The position numbers were made by a program, and so were the translations under genes. A stretch of DNA of 64,000 bases from Actinoplanes couchii (GTDB taxonomy: Bacteria; Actinomycetota; Actinomycetes; Mycobacteriales; Micromonosporaceae). Shown here one piece after another: positions 7,889 through 16,792 of this stretch (the stretch's first letter is position 1; each line of letters starts with the position of its first letter). The notes beneath the pieces are model-generated. The model did not search any database. It saw only the letters and a program-made list of their open reading frames with translations, and was not told the DNA's origin. The stretch is from NCBI RefSeq assembly GCF_016862075.1, contig NZ_BOMG01000117.1, positions 1 to 64,000 of the forward strand. The letters are read 5' to 3'.

Positions 7889-9067
7889 GTGCAGCAGACT
7901 CAGCCATCACCGGCTCAGCGCCGGAATCGCCGCGTGATCGCCATCGCGGTACCGACAGCGACGGCCGTTCTGGTCGCAGCCGGTTACCTGTGGTTCGAGC
8001 GGCGCGCCGCGGCCGGCCCGGCCCTCGACGACGCGGTCGCGGTACAGACGCAAGCCGTCGTCCGGACCGATCTGTCGGTCACCGCATCGCTGACCGGTTC
8101 CCTCGGGTACGGCGGGGCGGTGCCGGTGAAGGGCGGCCCGGACGGCATCGTCACCTGGCTGCCGCGGTCGGGCGCGCAGATCCGGCGCGGTGAGCAGGTG
8201 TTCCGGGCCGACGACCGGCCGGTGCCCCTGTTCTACGGCGTCATGCCGCTCTACCGCGACCTGGTGACGCCCGGCATGGTGGGCCGGGACGTGCGGATCG
8301 TCGCCGTCAACCTCAGAGCGCTCGGTTATCCGGTCGGGCGGCAGCCGGGCGCCGGGCAGACGGTCACCCGGACGGTTCCGGTCCCCGCCACGGCGCCGTC
8401 CGCGGCACCCGGCACGAAGACCGAGCGGACCACCGTACGAAAAGGGGAAGGGGTGTTGACCTCGGGTCTCATCGCGGCGCTCAAGCGCTGGCAGCAGGAC
8501 CGGAACCTGCCGGTGACCGGAACGATCGGGCCCGGTGACGTGGTGGTGCTGCCGGGTGCCGTGCGGGTCGATGCCGTCACGGCCTTGAAGGGCGACAGCG
8601 CCGCCACCCCCCTGATGACCGTGACGTCGACCGCGAAGGTGGTCACCGCGTCGGTCGCGGTCGAGGTGGCGGGCACGATCCGGGCCGGGGACCGGGTGAC
8701 GGTGCTGCTGCCCGGCGACACGTCGGTGCCGGGTGAGGTGTCGGCCGTCGGCACCGAGGTACAGCCGGGCGAGGACGGAGGCTCGGCCGGGGAGCCGAAG
8801 CGGACCGTCACGGTCACGCTCGACAGCACGAAGCAACTGAACGGGATCGAGGCCGCGCAGGTGCAGGTCGAGTTGGCGGGGGAGACCCGCGAGGGGGTGC
8901 TGGCGGTTCCGGTGGGCGCCCTGGTCGCGCTCAGTGAGGGCGGTTACGCGGTACAGGTGTCCGGCGGCGGTCTGGTGGCGGTCGAGACGGGCTTGTTCGC
9001 CAAGGGCCTGGTCGAGGTGACGGGTGCCGGGATCGCCGAGGGCGTGCGGGTGGTGACGACGTCATGA
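7889..9067 (+). CDS. MacA/peptidoglycan-binding-type transport adaptor
   Basis: The 392-residue protein has one N-terminal signal anchor (about residues 15-33), then a barrel/hairpin adaptor core interrupted by a peptidoglycan-binding-like segment (LTSGLIAALKRWQQDRNLPVTGTIGP, residues about 191-216, with the typical L-x-x-WQ), and C-terminal beta domains. Such proteins pair with MacB/FtsX-type permeases in actinobacterial efflux or signalling ABC systems. The GTG at 7889 is used. Its last four bases overlap the permease start (ATGA), so the two are translationally coupled. The ATP-binding subunit that normally sits between them is absent. Confidence 0.75.
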   Translation: MQQTQPSPAQRRNRRVIAIAVPTATAVLVAAGYLWFERRAAAGPALDDAVAVQTQAVVRTDLSVTASLTGSLGYGGAVPVKGGPDGIVTWLPRSGAQIRRGEQVFRADDRPVPLFYGVMPLYRDLVTPGMVGRDVRIVAVNLRALGYPVGRQPGAGQTVTRTVPVPATAPSAAPGTKTERTTVRKGEGVLTSGLIAALKRWQQDRNLPVTGTIGPGDVVVLPGAVRVDAVTALKGDSAATPLMTVTSTAKVVTASVAVEVAGTIRAGDRVTVLLPGDTSVPGEVSAVGTEVQPGEDGGSAGEPKRTVTVTLDSTKQLNGIEAAQVQVELAGETREGVLAVPVGALVALSEGGYAVQVSGGGLVAVETGLFAKGLVEVTGAGIAEGVRVVTTS

Positions 9068-10251
9068 CCGGGTCGGCCCGCCCGGTGCGGCTCGCGGTGT
9101 CCGACCTGCTCGCCCTGGGGCTGCTGGGGTTGCGTACCCGCAAGATGCGGGCGGTGCTGTCGGCGCTGGGCATCGCCATCGGCATGGCCACCATGGTCGT
9201 GGTCACCGGCATCCCCGCGTCCAGCCAGGCGCAGCTGATGCGCGAGCTGTCGGCGCTGGGGACCAACATGCTGGAGGTGCGCGCGTTGCCCGATCAGCAG
9301 CCGCCGGTGCTGCTGCCGGAGGAGTCCGTCGGCATGGTCCAGCGGATCGGGCCGGTCACCCGGGCCAGCGCGGTCGCCAACACCCACTCGGTCGTACGCC
9401 GTTCCGACCGCACCGATCCACAGGACGGCTCCGGGCTGACCGTACTGGCCACCCGCCTGGATCTTCTGGCAGCCGTCAACGCCCGGGTGGCGCACGGACA
9501 GTGGCTCAACGAGGCGACCTCGCGGTTCCCGGCCGTGGTGCTCGGCTCGGTGTCGGCGGCCCGGCTCGGCGTCACCGGCAGCGGCCAGCAGCTGATGATC
9601 GGCGACCGGTGGTTCACCGCCGTCGGCATCCTCGCCACCACGCCCCTGCTGCCGGAGATCGACCGCTCGGTGCTGGTGGGCTGGCCGGTGGCGCGGGAGC
9701 TGCTCGGCTTCGACGGTCATCCCACGGTCCTGTACGTCCAGGCGGCGGAACCGTCCATCGAACAGGTCCGTGGTGTGCTGCCGGAGACCGTGCACCCGGC
9801 CTACCCGGCCGGCGTGGCGGTGAGCCGGCCCTCCGACGCGCTCGCCGCCAAACGGGCCACCGAGAACGCGTTCTCCGCCCTGTTCCTGGGCCTGGCCGCG
9901 GTGGCCTTGCTGGTCGGCGGGATCGGCGTGGCCAACACCATGATCATTTCGGTGCTGGAGCGCCGCGGTGAGATCGGCCTGCGCCGGGCCCTGGGAGCGA
10001 CCAGAGGCCAGATCCGCGCCCAGTTCCTCACCGAGGCGGTGATGTTGTCAGCGCTCGGCGGACTGGCCGGAACCGTGCTCGGCGTGCTGGCCACGTTCGG
10101 TTACGCGGCGTACCAGCAGTGGCCGCCGGTCATCCCGCTGTCGTCGACGCTGGCCGGGCTGGGTGGGGCGCTGCTGGTCGGGGTGGTCGCCGGCCTGTAT
10201 CCGTCGATGCGGGCGGCCGCACTCCCGCCGACCGTGGCGCTGGCGCTGTGA
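9064..10251 (+). CDS. MacB/FtsX-type ABC transporter permease
   Basis: The 395-residue protein has one N-terminal helix, a large extracytoplasmic domain (about residues 50-270) and three C-terminal helices. The signature ERRGEIGLRRALGATRGQIRAQFL between helices two and three is the FtsX/MacB coupling region. No nucleotide-binding domain is fused and none is encoded nearby, so an ATPase must be supplied in trans if this is a working exchanger. MacB-like complexes move peptides, lipids or antibiotics, or transmit force to the envelope. It is coupled to the upstream adaptor and lies 51 bases before the lipoprotein gene. Confidence 0.8.
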   Translation: MTGSARPVRLAVSDLLALGLLGLRTRKMRAVLSALGIAIGMATMVVVTGIPASSQAQLMRELSALGTNMLEVRALPDQQPPVLLPEESVGMVQRIGPVTRASAVANTHSVVRRSDRTDPQDGSGLTVLATRLDLLAAVNARVAHGQWLNEATSRFPAVVLGSVSAARLGVTGSGQQLMIGDRWFTAVGILATTPLLPEIDRSVLVGWPVARELLGFDGHPTVLYVQAAEPSIEQVRGVLPETVHPAYPAGVAVSRPSDALAAKRATENAFSALFLGLAAVALLVGGIGVANTMIISVLERRGEIGLRRALGATRGQIRAQFLTEAVMLSALGGLAGTVLGVLATFGYAAYQQWPPVIPLSSTLAGLGGALLVGVVAGLYPSMRAAALPPTVALAL

Positions 10252-10286
10252 GATCCCGCCACCCTTGCAAGATCTGAACATTGGTC

Positions 10287-10303
10287 TGTCAGGGTTCCTG
10301 ACA
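10287..10303 (+). promoter_or_regulatory. Dyad abutting the lipoprotein start
   Basis: TGTCAGG and CCTGACA are perfect 7-bp arms around GTT, ending on the A of the lipoprotein ATG. The only ribosome-site-like bases (AGGG, 10291-10294) lie inside it. It could be an operator or a small hairpin limiting translation. Confidence 0.4.
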
Positions 10304-10866
10304 TGTCGTACAGAACACGCCTCATCGTCGTCACCGCCGGCCTCGCTCTCGCACTCTCCGGATGCTCCGGCGCCGGTGACACGGCGGAGACGCCGTCGGT
10401 GGCCACGCTGCAGAGCGGTGTGCCGGCCGCCGGCGCCGCGGCCGGCGCGCAGCGGCCGGTCTACCGGATGGACGCCACCGAGGACGAGATCAAAGCCCTC
10501 GCCAAGCCGTGGATGGACTGCCTGGCCGGCGAGGGCGTCCAGAACCCGGACCAGGCCCTGGGCGTCGTCCTCAAGGGCGGCACCGTCGAAGACCTGCGGA
10601 AGGTGGACCTGGGCGGGCAGGAGGCCGCCTGGAAGACCTGCCTGGCCGAGCAGCCGGAATCGTTCGAGCAGAACCAGCTGCGCAGCGACCCGACCGAGTT
10701 CAAGGACAACCAGCGCGAGTGGTACCGGTGCGCCCAGGCCGCCGGTTATAAGCTGACCGCCCCGGATCCGGAGACCGGCCAGTTCGGCATCACCGAGGTC
10801 GGCCCGAACGGGGACTTCGGGTCGGAGAAGATGCAGGAGTGCCGTCGCCAGGCCTTCGAGAACTGA
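10303..10866 (+). CDS. Four-cysteine lipoprotein
   Basis: The 187-residue protein has a lipoprotein signal with lipobox LSGC (Cys21), an Ala/Gly-rich linker and a domain with four further cysteines at about 73, 113, 143 and 180. Each is set in a helix-like context such as WMDCL, WKTCL, YRCAQ and QECRR, suggesting two disulfides outside the cell. No enzyme motif is visible. It lies directly before a response regulator and histidine kinase, and the kinase sensor repeats the last part of this Cys pattern. A ligand-presenting or accessory sensor role is inference. Confidence 0.7.
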   Translation: MSYRTRLIVVTAGLALALSGCSGAGDTAETPSVATLQSGVPAAGAAAGAQRPVYRMDATEDEIKALAKPWMDCLAGEGVQNPDQALGVVLKGGTVEDLRKVDLGGQEAAWKTCLAEQPESFEQNQLRSDPTEFKDNQREWYRCAQAAGYKLTAPDPETGQFGITEVGPNGDFGSEKMQECRRQAFEN

Positions 10867-10892
10867 CCACCGGCGCGGTTAGGGTCATCGGA

Positions 10893-11582
10893 GTGTGCGC
10901 ATATGTGCTGGTCGCCGAGGATGACCGCGGGCAGGCCGAGGTACTGCGACGGTATCTGACCGCCGCCGGTCACGACACCGTGGTGGTGCATGACGGGTCC
11001 GCCGCGCTGGAGCAGGCGCGGCGGCGGCGCCCGGATCTGCTGGTGCTGGACGTCATGATGCCGGGGCTGGACGGCCTGACCGTGGCCCGGGTGCTGCGGG
11101 CGGAGTCGGAGGTGCCGATCCTGATGCTGACCGCGCGGGCCTCCGAGGACGATCTGCTGGCCGGCCTGGACGGCGGCGCCGACGACTACCTGACCAAGCC
11201 GTACAGCGCCCGGGAGCTGACGGCCCGGGCCCGGGCCCTGCTGCGGCGCAGCCGCGGAAGTCAGGGGAAGGAGACGGTGCTGCTCGTGGGGGCGCTCGCC
11301 GTCGACGTCGGCCGTCACCAGGTGCGGGTGGACGGCGAGCAGGTGGAGTGCACACCCGGCGAGTTCGCGATCCTGGCCGCGATGGCGGGGCAGCCGGAGC
11401 GGGTGTTCACCCGGGCGCAGTTGCTGGAGCACACCAACGGTGTGGAACGGGAGTCGGTGGAGCGCAGCATCGACGTGCACGTGCTCAACCTGCGGCGCAA
11501 GATCGAACCGCAGCCGAAGCGGCCGGCGCGGCTGCTCACGGTGTACGGGATCGGCTACCGGCTGACCGCGGGCACGGTATGA
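10893..11582 (+). CDS. OmpR/PhoB-family response regulator
   Basis: The 229-residue protein has a receiver domain (acidic pocket ED near residue 9, phospho-acceptor in LLVLDVMMPG, Lys in LTKPYSA) and a winged-helix C-terminal DNA-binding domain with the closing RLLTVYGIGYRL. The GTG at 10893 is preferred, because it begins just before the first receiver strand (YVLVAEDD) and AGGG stands 8 bases upstream. An ATG at 10839 would overlap the lipoprotein gene. The stop overlaps the kinase start (ATGA), so the pair is coupled. Confidence 0.9.
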   Translation: MCAYVLVAEDDRGQAEVLRRYLTAAGHDTVVVHDGSAALEQARRRRPDLLVLDVMMPGLDGLTVARVLRAESEVPILMLTARASEDDLLAGLDGGADDYLTKPYSARELTARARALLRRSRGSQGKETVLLVGALAVDVGRHQVRVDGEQVECTPGEFAILAAMAGQPERVFTRAQLLEHTNGVERESVERSIDVHVLNLRRKIEPQPKRPARLLTVYGIGYRLTAGTV

Positions 11583-13345
11583 CCCACGTACCGCTGCACC
11601 GCAGTCTGATCTTCCGCCTGCTGGTGACGTCGGTGACGATCGCGATCATCGCGGTCGTGGCGACGTCGTGGCTGGCCGCGCAGTCCACGTCGCGGGCGAT
11701 CCGGCAGGAGATCGGGCAGACGCTCAGCGACGACAAGAGCGTGTACGACGAACTGCTCACCTACGCCGCCACCCACCGGGACTGGTCCGGGGTGCGGCCG
11801 CTGATCGCCGACCGGGCGGATGCGCTGGGCCGGCGGATCACACTGATGACCGAGAACCGGCAGCTGATCGTGGACTCGGCGACCGGGCCGTCGCTGGAGC
11901 TGGCCCGGCCGTCGGCGACCGTGGACCCGTTGCAGGTGGATCTGGTGCTCACCGGGCGTACCGAACGTATCGATCCCCGGATCGTCGGCCCCTACCGGCT
12001 GACGGCGGCGGAGCAACGGGCGATGCGCGATCAGCTCGACGAGGCGCTGGAATGTGTCCGCGGCTACGGCAGCGAGGCGATCATCACGACCGGCCCGCAT
12101 GCCCGGCCCCGGCTCGCCGTCACCAGGGCCGGCGTCGTGCCGTACGCCTGCCCGCTCGCTCCGGACCTGACCCGCAGCGAACGGGCGCCGATCGAGGAAC
12201 TGCGCGAACTCGTCGCCGCCTGCGCGCAGGAGCGGGAGGTGACGGTGACGCCCGATCTCGTCGTCGCGGTCCTCGACCCGGTGAAGGGCGTGCCGATCCC
12301 GGACCGGACCGAACGGGCCGCCGACTGTCTGGACAGCGCCCGGTACACGCAGCTCAAACCGTACGTGGCCCCGCCGGCCCTGCTGTTCGTGACCGACCCG
12401 GCGGATCCGTACGCCGCTCCGGCGTCCCCGTTCTCCCGCGACAACATCGTCCGGACCGGCACGACCACGGCTGTCGTGCTGGTCCTCGCCGTACTCGTCA
12501 CCGTCGTGGTGGGCGGCCGGCTCGTCCGCCCGCTACGGGCGCTGGCCGAGGCCGCCCGACGACCGGGGAACCATCAGCGGGTGCCGGTGACCGCCAAGGA
12601 CGAGATCGGCTATCTGGCCACCGCGCTCAACGAACTCGCCGAGCACCGGGAACGGGCCGAACAGTTGCGTCAGGCGATGGTCGACGACGTGGCCCATGAG
12701 CTGCGTAATCCGCTGAACAACATCCGCAACTGGCTGGAGGCGGCACAGGACGGGCTGGCCACGATCGACGGGCCGGTCCTGACACTGCTGCACGACGAGA
12801 CCATGCACCTGCAGCACATCGTCGACGACCTGCGTGACCTGGCCGCCGCGGATGCCGGCAACCTGCGCATGCATCCCGAACTGCTCTACCTCGACGACGT
12901 GATCGAACAGGTCGCCGAGGCACACACCCGCAGCGCCACCACGGCCGGAGTGTCCCTGGTGACCTCCTTCGACGGCGATCCGGCGGTGGTCGCCGACCCG
13001 GTGCGGCTACGTCAGCTCATCGGCAACCTGCTGTCGAATGCGATCCGGCACAGCCACCGGGACGGCACCGTGACGGTGCGATCCTCGACCGGCGCGGGCC
13101 GGGTGACGATCGCGGTGACCGACACCGGTTCCGGGATCGCGGCGGAGGACCTGCCGCGGGTGTTCGACCGGTTCTGGCGGGCCGACGAGTCGCGGGCCCG
13201 ATCGACCGGCGGCAGCGGCCTGGGCCTGTCGATCGCCCGCAAGCTCGCGGAGGCGCACGGCGGGAACATCACGGTCGAGAGCGTGCCCGGCGCCGGCACG
13301 ACGTTCACGGTCCGCATCGCGGTGGCGGCGCAACCATCTTCCTGA
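11579..13345 (+). CDS. Sensor histidine kinase with Cys-bearing extracytoplasmic domain
   Basis: The 588-residue kinase has helix one (about 11-33), an extracytoplasmic sensor (about 35-290), helix two (about 296-312), HAMP, a HisKA box (VAHELRNPLNN, phospho-His at about 373) and an HATPase domain with NAIRH, DTGSGI and GGSGLGLSI. The sensor has cysteines at 159, 191, 215 and 250. Their spacing and context near the end (ACAQ ... TPD ... ADC) resemble the lipoprotein encoded two genes upstream. It probably senses an envelope or peptide signal together with the upstream adaptor and permease. That link is inference. Confidence 0.9.
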   Translation: MTHVPLHRSLIFRLLVTSVTIAIIAVVATSWLAAQSTSRAIRQEIGQTLSDDKSVYDELLTYAATHRDWSGVRPLIADRADALGRRITLMTENRQLIVDSATGPSLELARPSATVDPLQVDLVLTGRTERIDPRIVGPYRLTAAEQRAMRDQLDEALECVRGYGSEAIITTGPHARPRLAVTRAGVVPYACPLAPDLTRSERAPIEELRELVAACAQEREVTVTPDLVVAVLDPVKGVPIPDRTERAADCLDSARYTQLKPYVAPPALLFVTDPADPYAAPASPFSRDNIVRTGTTTAVVLVLAVLVTVVVGGRLVRPLRALAEAARRPGNHQRVPVTAKDEIGYLATALNELAEHRERAEQLRQAMVDDVAHELRNPLNNIRNWLEAAQDGLATIDGPVLTLLHDETMHLQHIVDDLRDLAAADAGNLRMHPELLYLDDVIEQVAEAHTRSATTAGVSLVTSFDGDPAVVADPVRLRQLIGNLLSNAIRHSHRDGTVTVRSSTGAGRVTIAVTDTGSGIAAEDLPRVFDRFWRADESRARSTGGSGLGLSIARKLAEAHGGNITVESVPGAGTTFTVRIAVAAQPSS

Positions 13346-13418
13346 GGTCGTCTCAACCTTTCCGGGTGCCGGTCGCGACAGTAAGCCGACAACACATCCC
13401 CTTCGAGAAAGGAGCAGG

Positions 13419-13919
13419 ATGCGGCCCGAGAGAGTCCGGGAGTTCGTCGATTTCGTTTCCGGCCGGCTGCCACGCCTGCACCGCACCGCGTACCTGTTAT
13501 GCGGCGACCGACACCTGGCCGAGGACATCGTCCAATCCACCCTGACGGCACTGTTCGTCCAGTGGAAACGCAACACGACCATCGAGAACGCCGATGGCTA
13601 CCTGCAACGGATCCTGGTACGCCGCTACCTGGACGAACGCCGCCGCAGGTGGTTCGGCGTCCTGCTCGGTGACCGGCTGCCCGACACACCGGCACGGCCG
13701 CAGGCGGCCGTCGAGGAACGCGACGCGCTGATGACGGCGCTGCGGACCCTGCCGAACAAGCAGCGCGCGGCGATCGTGCTGCGCTACTACGACGACCTGT
13801 CCGTCGAGCAGACCGCCGAACTCCTGCGCTGTTCGCCGAGCACCGTCAAGAGCCAATGTTCCCGTGGCCTGATCGCCCTGCGCGAGGTCCTGCAAACAGA
13901 GATGCGAGTCCAGTCGTGA
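13419..13919 (+). CDS. SigE-family RNA polymerase sigma factor
   Basis: The 166-residue protein has region 2 (AYLLCGDRHLAEDIVQSTLTALF) and region 4 (RYYDDLSVEQTAELLRCSPSTVKSQ), the compact form of the SigE/SACE group of ECF sigma factors common in Micromonosporaceae and Streptomyces. AAAGGAG lies 6 bases before the ATG. The start of the next gene overlaps its stop (GTGA), as is usual when the partner is a membrane-anchored regulator. It directs RNA polymerase to a small set of promoters; targets cannot be told from here. Confidence 0.9.
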   Translation: MRPERVREFVDFVSGRLPRLHRTAYLLCGDRHLAEDIVQSTLTALFVQWKRNTTIENADGYLQRILVRRYLDERRRRWFGVLLGDRLPDTPARPQAAVEERDALMTALRTLPNKQRAAIVLRYYDDLSVEQTAELLRCSPSTVKSQCSRGLIALREVLQTEMRVQS

Positions 13920-15130
13920 ACGATGAACAACTGCTGCGCGATCGCCTGAACGAGGTCGTCGTACCGCCGATGGGATCGATCCTGGACCGGGCGGTCGCCG
14001 ACGGCGAACGCCGGGTCCGCCGGCGCCGGACGGTGACCGCGTCCGCGGCGGCCGTGGTCAGTCTCGGACTGCTCGTGGGTGTCCCCACCCTGCTGCCCGG
14101 TGACCGCGACCCCGGCGGCGCATCGCCCGTGAACCGGGACATCCCGGTGGCGGCGGCCCCGTCGACGGCCCCGGCCGGGTTGACGTGCCGGACGGCCGGC
14201 GCGCTGGAGAAGCCGAAGAACGCCGAGGACGTCGTGGTCGCCGCCACCGATCCGACCGGCCGGTACGCCGTCGGCAACGGCTCGAAGGGCCAGGATTTCG
14301 TGCCCTTCCTCTGGACCGACGGCAAGCCCGAACGGGTTCCCTACCCGGAGGCCTCCGGTGAGATGATCGACGTCAACTCCGCGGGGGTCGCGGTGGGGCG
14401 TGGCTCCGACGGCGGAAGCGGGCCCGACACCTTCTTCCGGTACGCCGACCGCAAGATCGTCGAGTTGAGGATGCCGGCCGGGGAGTGGACCACACACGGC
14501 TGGCCGCAGATCAACACGGCCGGCGACGTCCTCGCCACCATCCAGCCCCAGGGGAGCTCCGAGGGGCGCGGCGCCTACATCGTGCTCTGGCCGGCCGGCT
14601 CGGTGGAACCCCGGAAACTGCCGCTGCCGTCGAACGCCACCTCCGACATCGTCTCGGACAACGGCATCGTCGCCGGTGTCCTGCGTAACCGGGAGGGCCG
14701 GGAAGGCTACGACACCGAGGACATGCAGAGCCTGCCGGAGGGCACCGCCGAGGACGGCACCCTGGCCTACGTCTGGGACCTCGCCGGCAAGGGCCGCCGG
14801 CTGGAGACGCCGGCCGGCTGGTCCAGCGCGGGCTACGGCATCAGCAGCGACGGCGCCTGGGTCACCGGCGGTCTCTGGAACGATGCCCCCGGTGACCCCA
14901 GAAGCCCGGAGACGGGCCTGTGGAACGTCGGCACCGGCAAGCTCGTCGCCAAGATCGCCATCAGCGACATCGGCAGCGCCGTCAGCACCGCCGGCCAGGT
15001 CCTGACCCAGGCCGGCGGCGTCTACGGCACCGACGGCGAACGCATCGCCGTCGACGGAGACACCCTGATCCGCGGCATGACCGACACCAACCGCTTCATC
15101 GACGAGAAACTGCGCATCTGGCAGTGCTGA
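13916..15130 (+). CDS. Membrane-anchored partner of SigE-type factor, propeller-like
   Basis: The 404-residue protein begins with about 42 cytoplasmic residues (NDEQLLRDRLNEVVVPPMGSI) and one helix (TASAAAVVSLGLLVGVPTLL). Its long outer part has recurring blocks such as YAVGNGSKGQDFVPFLW, AGVAVGRGS and GIVAGVLRN, like HAF-type repeat proteins. The N-terminal piece is the right size to bind the co-encoded sigma factor, but no zinc-binding HxxxCxxC motif is present, so an anti-sigma role is inference. GTG start overlaps the sigma stop. A 12-bp hairpin follows. Confidence 0.65.
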   Translation: MNDEQLLRDRLNEVVVPPMGSILDRAVADGERRVRRRRTVTASAAAVVSLGLLVGVPTLLPGDRDPGGASPVNRDIPVAAAPSTAPAGLTCRTAGALEKPKNAEDVVVAATDPTGRYAVGNGSKGQDFVPFLWTDGKPERVPYPEASGEMIDVNSAGVAVGRGSDGGSGPDTFFRYADRKIVELRMPAGEWTTHGWPQINTAGDVLATIQPQGSSEGRGAYIVLWPAGSVEPRKLPLPSNATSDIVSDNGIVAGVLRNREGREGYDTEDMQSLPEGTAEDGTLAYVWDLAGKGRRLETPAGWSSAGYGISSDGAWVTGGLWNDAPGDPRSPETGLWNVGTGKLVAKIAISDIGSAVSTAGQVLTQAGGVYGTDGERIAVDGDTLIRGMTDTNRFIDEKLRIWQC

Positions 15131-15157
15131 GCGCACGCCGGCGGTAGAGCCGCGGGT

Positions 15158-15202
15158 AGTGATCCAGGGTCACCGCCGATCCGGCCGGGGCCCTGGATCA
15201 CT
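15158..15202. terminator. Bidirectional hairpin between convergent genes
   Basis: Arms AGTGATCCAGGG and CCCTGGATCACT pair perfectly over 12 bp, separated by 21 bases. The hairpin sits between the convergent genes ending at 15130 and 15235, so it can serve both. Confidence 0.65.
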
Positions 15203-15234
15203 GTCCACGGCGCGAACCAGTGGAGCGGGCGCGG

Positions 15235-15876
15235 TCAGATCGTGCGTGGGGCCTTCGCCAGGTTCGCTTCCAGTTCGGCCTTGTCCTGCCGGGAGACATA
15301 TGCCGGACGGTCGCGTTCGACCCGCCACGACTCGCTCAGCGGGGTGACGGCGACCGTGTCGAAACCGATGCGGTCGTAGAGGTCGGTGGCGAAGGCGACG
15401 GCGTCGGGGTGGTCCGAGGACACCACGAGTGCCCGTCGTCCGGGCGTGCCGGAGGGTGAGCCGCTGGTGGTGATGTCGGCGGCCGTGATGTGGTTGAACG
15501 CCTTGACCACCCTGGCACCGGGCAGGTGCTGCTGCAGCAGGCCCGAGGTGGTCGCCTCGCCGCGGTCAAGTTCGCCGAAGCGGCCGTCACGTTCCCAGTA
15601 GTAGTTGTTGGTGTCGAGCACGATCTTCCCGGCCAGCGGCTCGGCCGGAACCTCTTTGTATTTGCCGAAGGGCACGGTGACGACCACCACGTCACCGGCT
15701 TCGGCGGCCTCCTGAGCCGTCGCGGCCCGCGCGGACGGGCCGAGGTCGTCGATCAGGGCGGTGAGGGTCTCGGGCCCGCGCGAGTTCGCGATCACCACGT
15801 CGTGGCCGAGGGCGATCACCGCTCGGGCGACCTGACTCCCGATGTGTCCCGCCCCGATGATTCCGAAAGTCGTCAT
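15235..15876 (-). CDS. NADPH-dependent F420 reductase-like oxidoreductase
   Basis: The 213-residue protein starts with a Rossmann loop (FGIIGAGHIGSQVARA) followed by VVIANSRGPETL, where the Ser-Arg favours NADP. It carries DTNNYYWERDG and VKAFNHI. This is the COG2085 group that includes F420:NADP reductase, although many members have unknown substrates. The window also holds a likely F420-type LLM oxidoreductase (30225), so an F420 link is plausible but unproven. Single gene, ATG start. Confidence 0.7.
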   Translation of the reverse strand: MTTFGIIGAGHIGSQVARAVIALGHDVVIANSRGPETLTALIDDLGPSARAATAQEAAEAGDVVVVTVPFGKYKEVPAEPLAGKIVLDTNNYYWERDGRFGELDRGEATTSGLLQQHLPGARVVKAFNHITAADITTSGSPSGTPGRRALVVSSDHPDAVAFATDLYDRIGFDTVAVTPLSESWRVERDRPAYVSRQDKAELEANLAKAPRTI

Positions 15877-15991
15877 GGTCTGTCGTAACTCCGGCGACGG
15901 CGCCTCTATTCCTTCTAGGATGATCGGGGCGGTAGGTCTTCGGCCCGGTTAGGGTGTCGATCATGATGCGTGCTGTGCCGGGCCGAGATCG

Positions 15992-16786
15992 ATGACCTGG
16001 CAGACCGGGCTCTCCGGTTTTCTGGCCGGGCTGCTGATCTCGATCGTCACCGCCCCGGTCGGGGTGTCCGGCGCGGTGTTCCTGCTCCCGGTCCAGCTCA
16101 GCGTCCTGCACGTGCCGAACCCGGCGGTCACCCCCACCAACCTGCTGTTCAACGTCGTCGCTGGCCCCGGGGCGCTGGCCCGGTACCGTCGTAACGGCCA
16201 GCTCACCGGGCCCCTCGCCCGGCTGCTGATCACCGGAACCGTCCCCGGTGTCGTCCTCGGCGCGATCATCCGGGTCTTCGCCATCCCCGGCCCGCAGGTC
16301 TTCCGCCTGGTGGCCGCCGCGGTCCTGCTGCCGCTCGGCCTCTGGCTGTGTGCCCGGGCCCTGCGCCCCGCTGCCGGCGACCGGCCGCCGCTGACCCGGC
16401 GCACCATCCTCGGACTCGGCCTGGCCACCGGCACCGTCGGCGGTGTCTACGGCATCGGCGGCGGTTCCATCCTCGGCCCGATCCTCGCCGGCCGCGGCAC
16501 CCCGATGACCCACATCGCCCCCGCCGCCCTGGCCTCCACCTTCCTCACCTCGATCGTCGGCGCCGCCACCTACGCCGTCCTCGCGCTCACCACCGACGGC
16601 GACATCGCCCCACACTGGATCCTCGGCCTGCTCTGCGGCATCGGCGGGCTCATCGGCGGCTATCTCGGCGCCCGGCTCCAGCCGCGGCTGCCCGAGAAGG
16701 CACTACGCCTGCTGCTCGGCAGCCTCGCCACCGCCCTCGCGGCGCTCTACCTGTTCCAGGGCCTGAACCCGTCCGGCGGCAACTGA
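15992..16786 (+). CDS. TauE/SafE-family sulfite or anion exporter
   Basis: The 264-residue protein has about eight helices and the family features of two related halves. They start with GFLAGLLISIVTAPVGVSGAVFLLP and GLGLATGTVGGVYGIGGGSILGPIL, with GGG turns in the second, as in TauE/SafE/DUF81 proteins that export sulfite, sulfoacetate or other organic anions. The ATG at 15992 follows GAGATC. An upstream ATG in another frame is not used. It converges with degraded coding sequence on the other strand. Confidence 0.8.
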   Translation: MTWQTGLSGFLAGLLISIVTAPVGVSGAVFLLPVQLSVLHVPNPAVTPTNLLFNVVAGPGALARYRRNGQLTGPLARLLITGTVPGVVLGAIIRVFAIPGPQVFRLVAAAVLLPLGLWLCARALRPAAGDRPPLTRRTILGLGLATGTVGGVYGIGGGSILGPILAGRGTPMTHIAPAALASTFLTSIVGAATYAVLALTTDGDIAPHWILGLLCGIGGLIGGYLGARLQPRLPEKALRLLLGSLATALAALYLFQGLNPSGGN

Positions 16787-16792
16787 CCAGGC

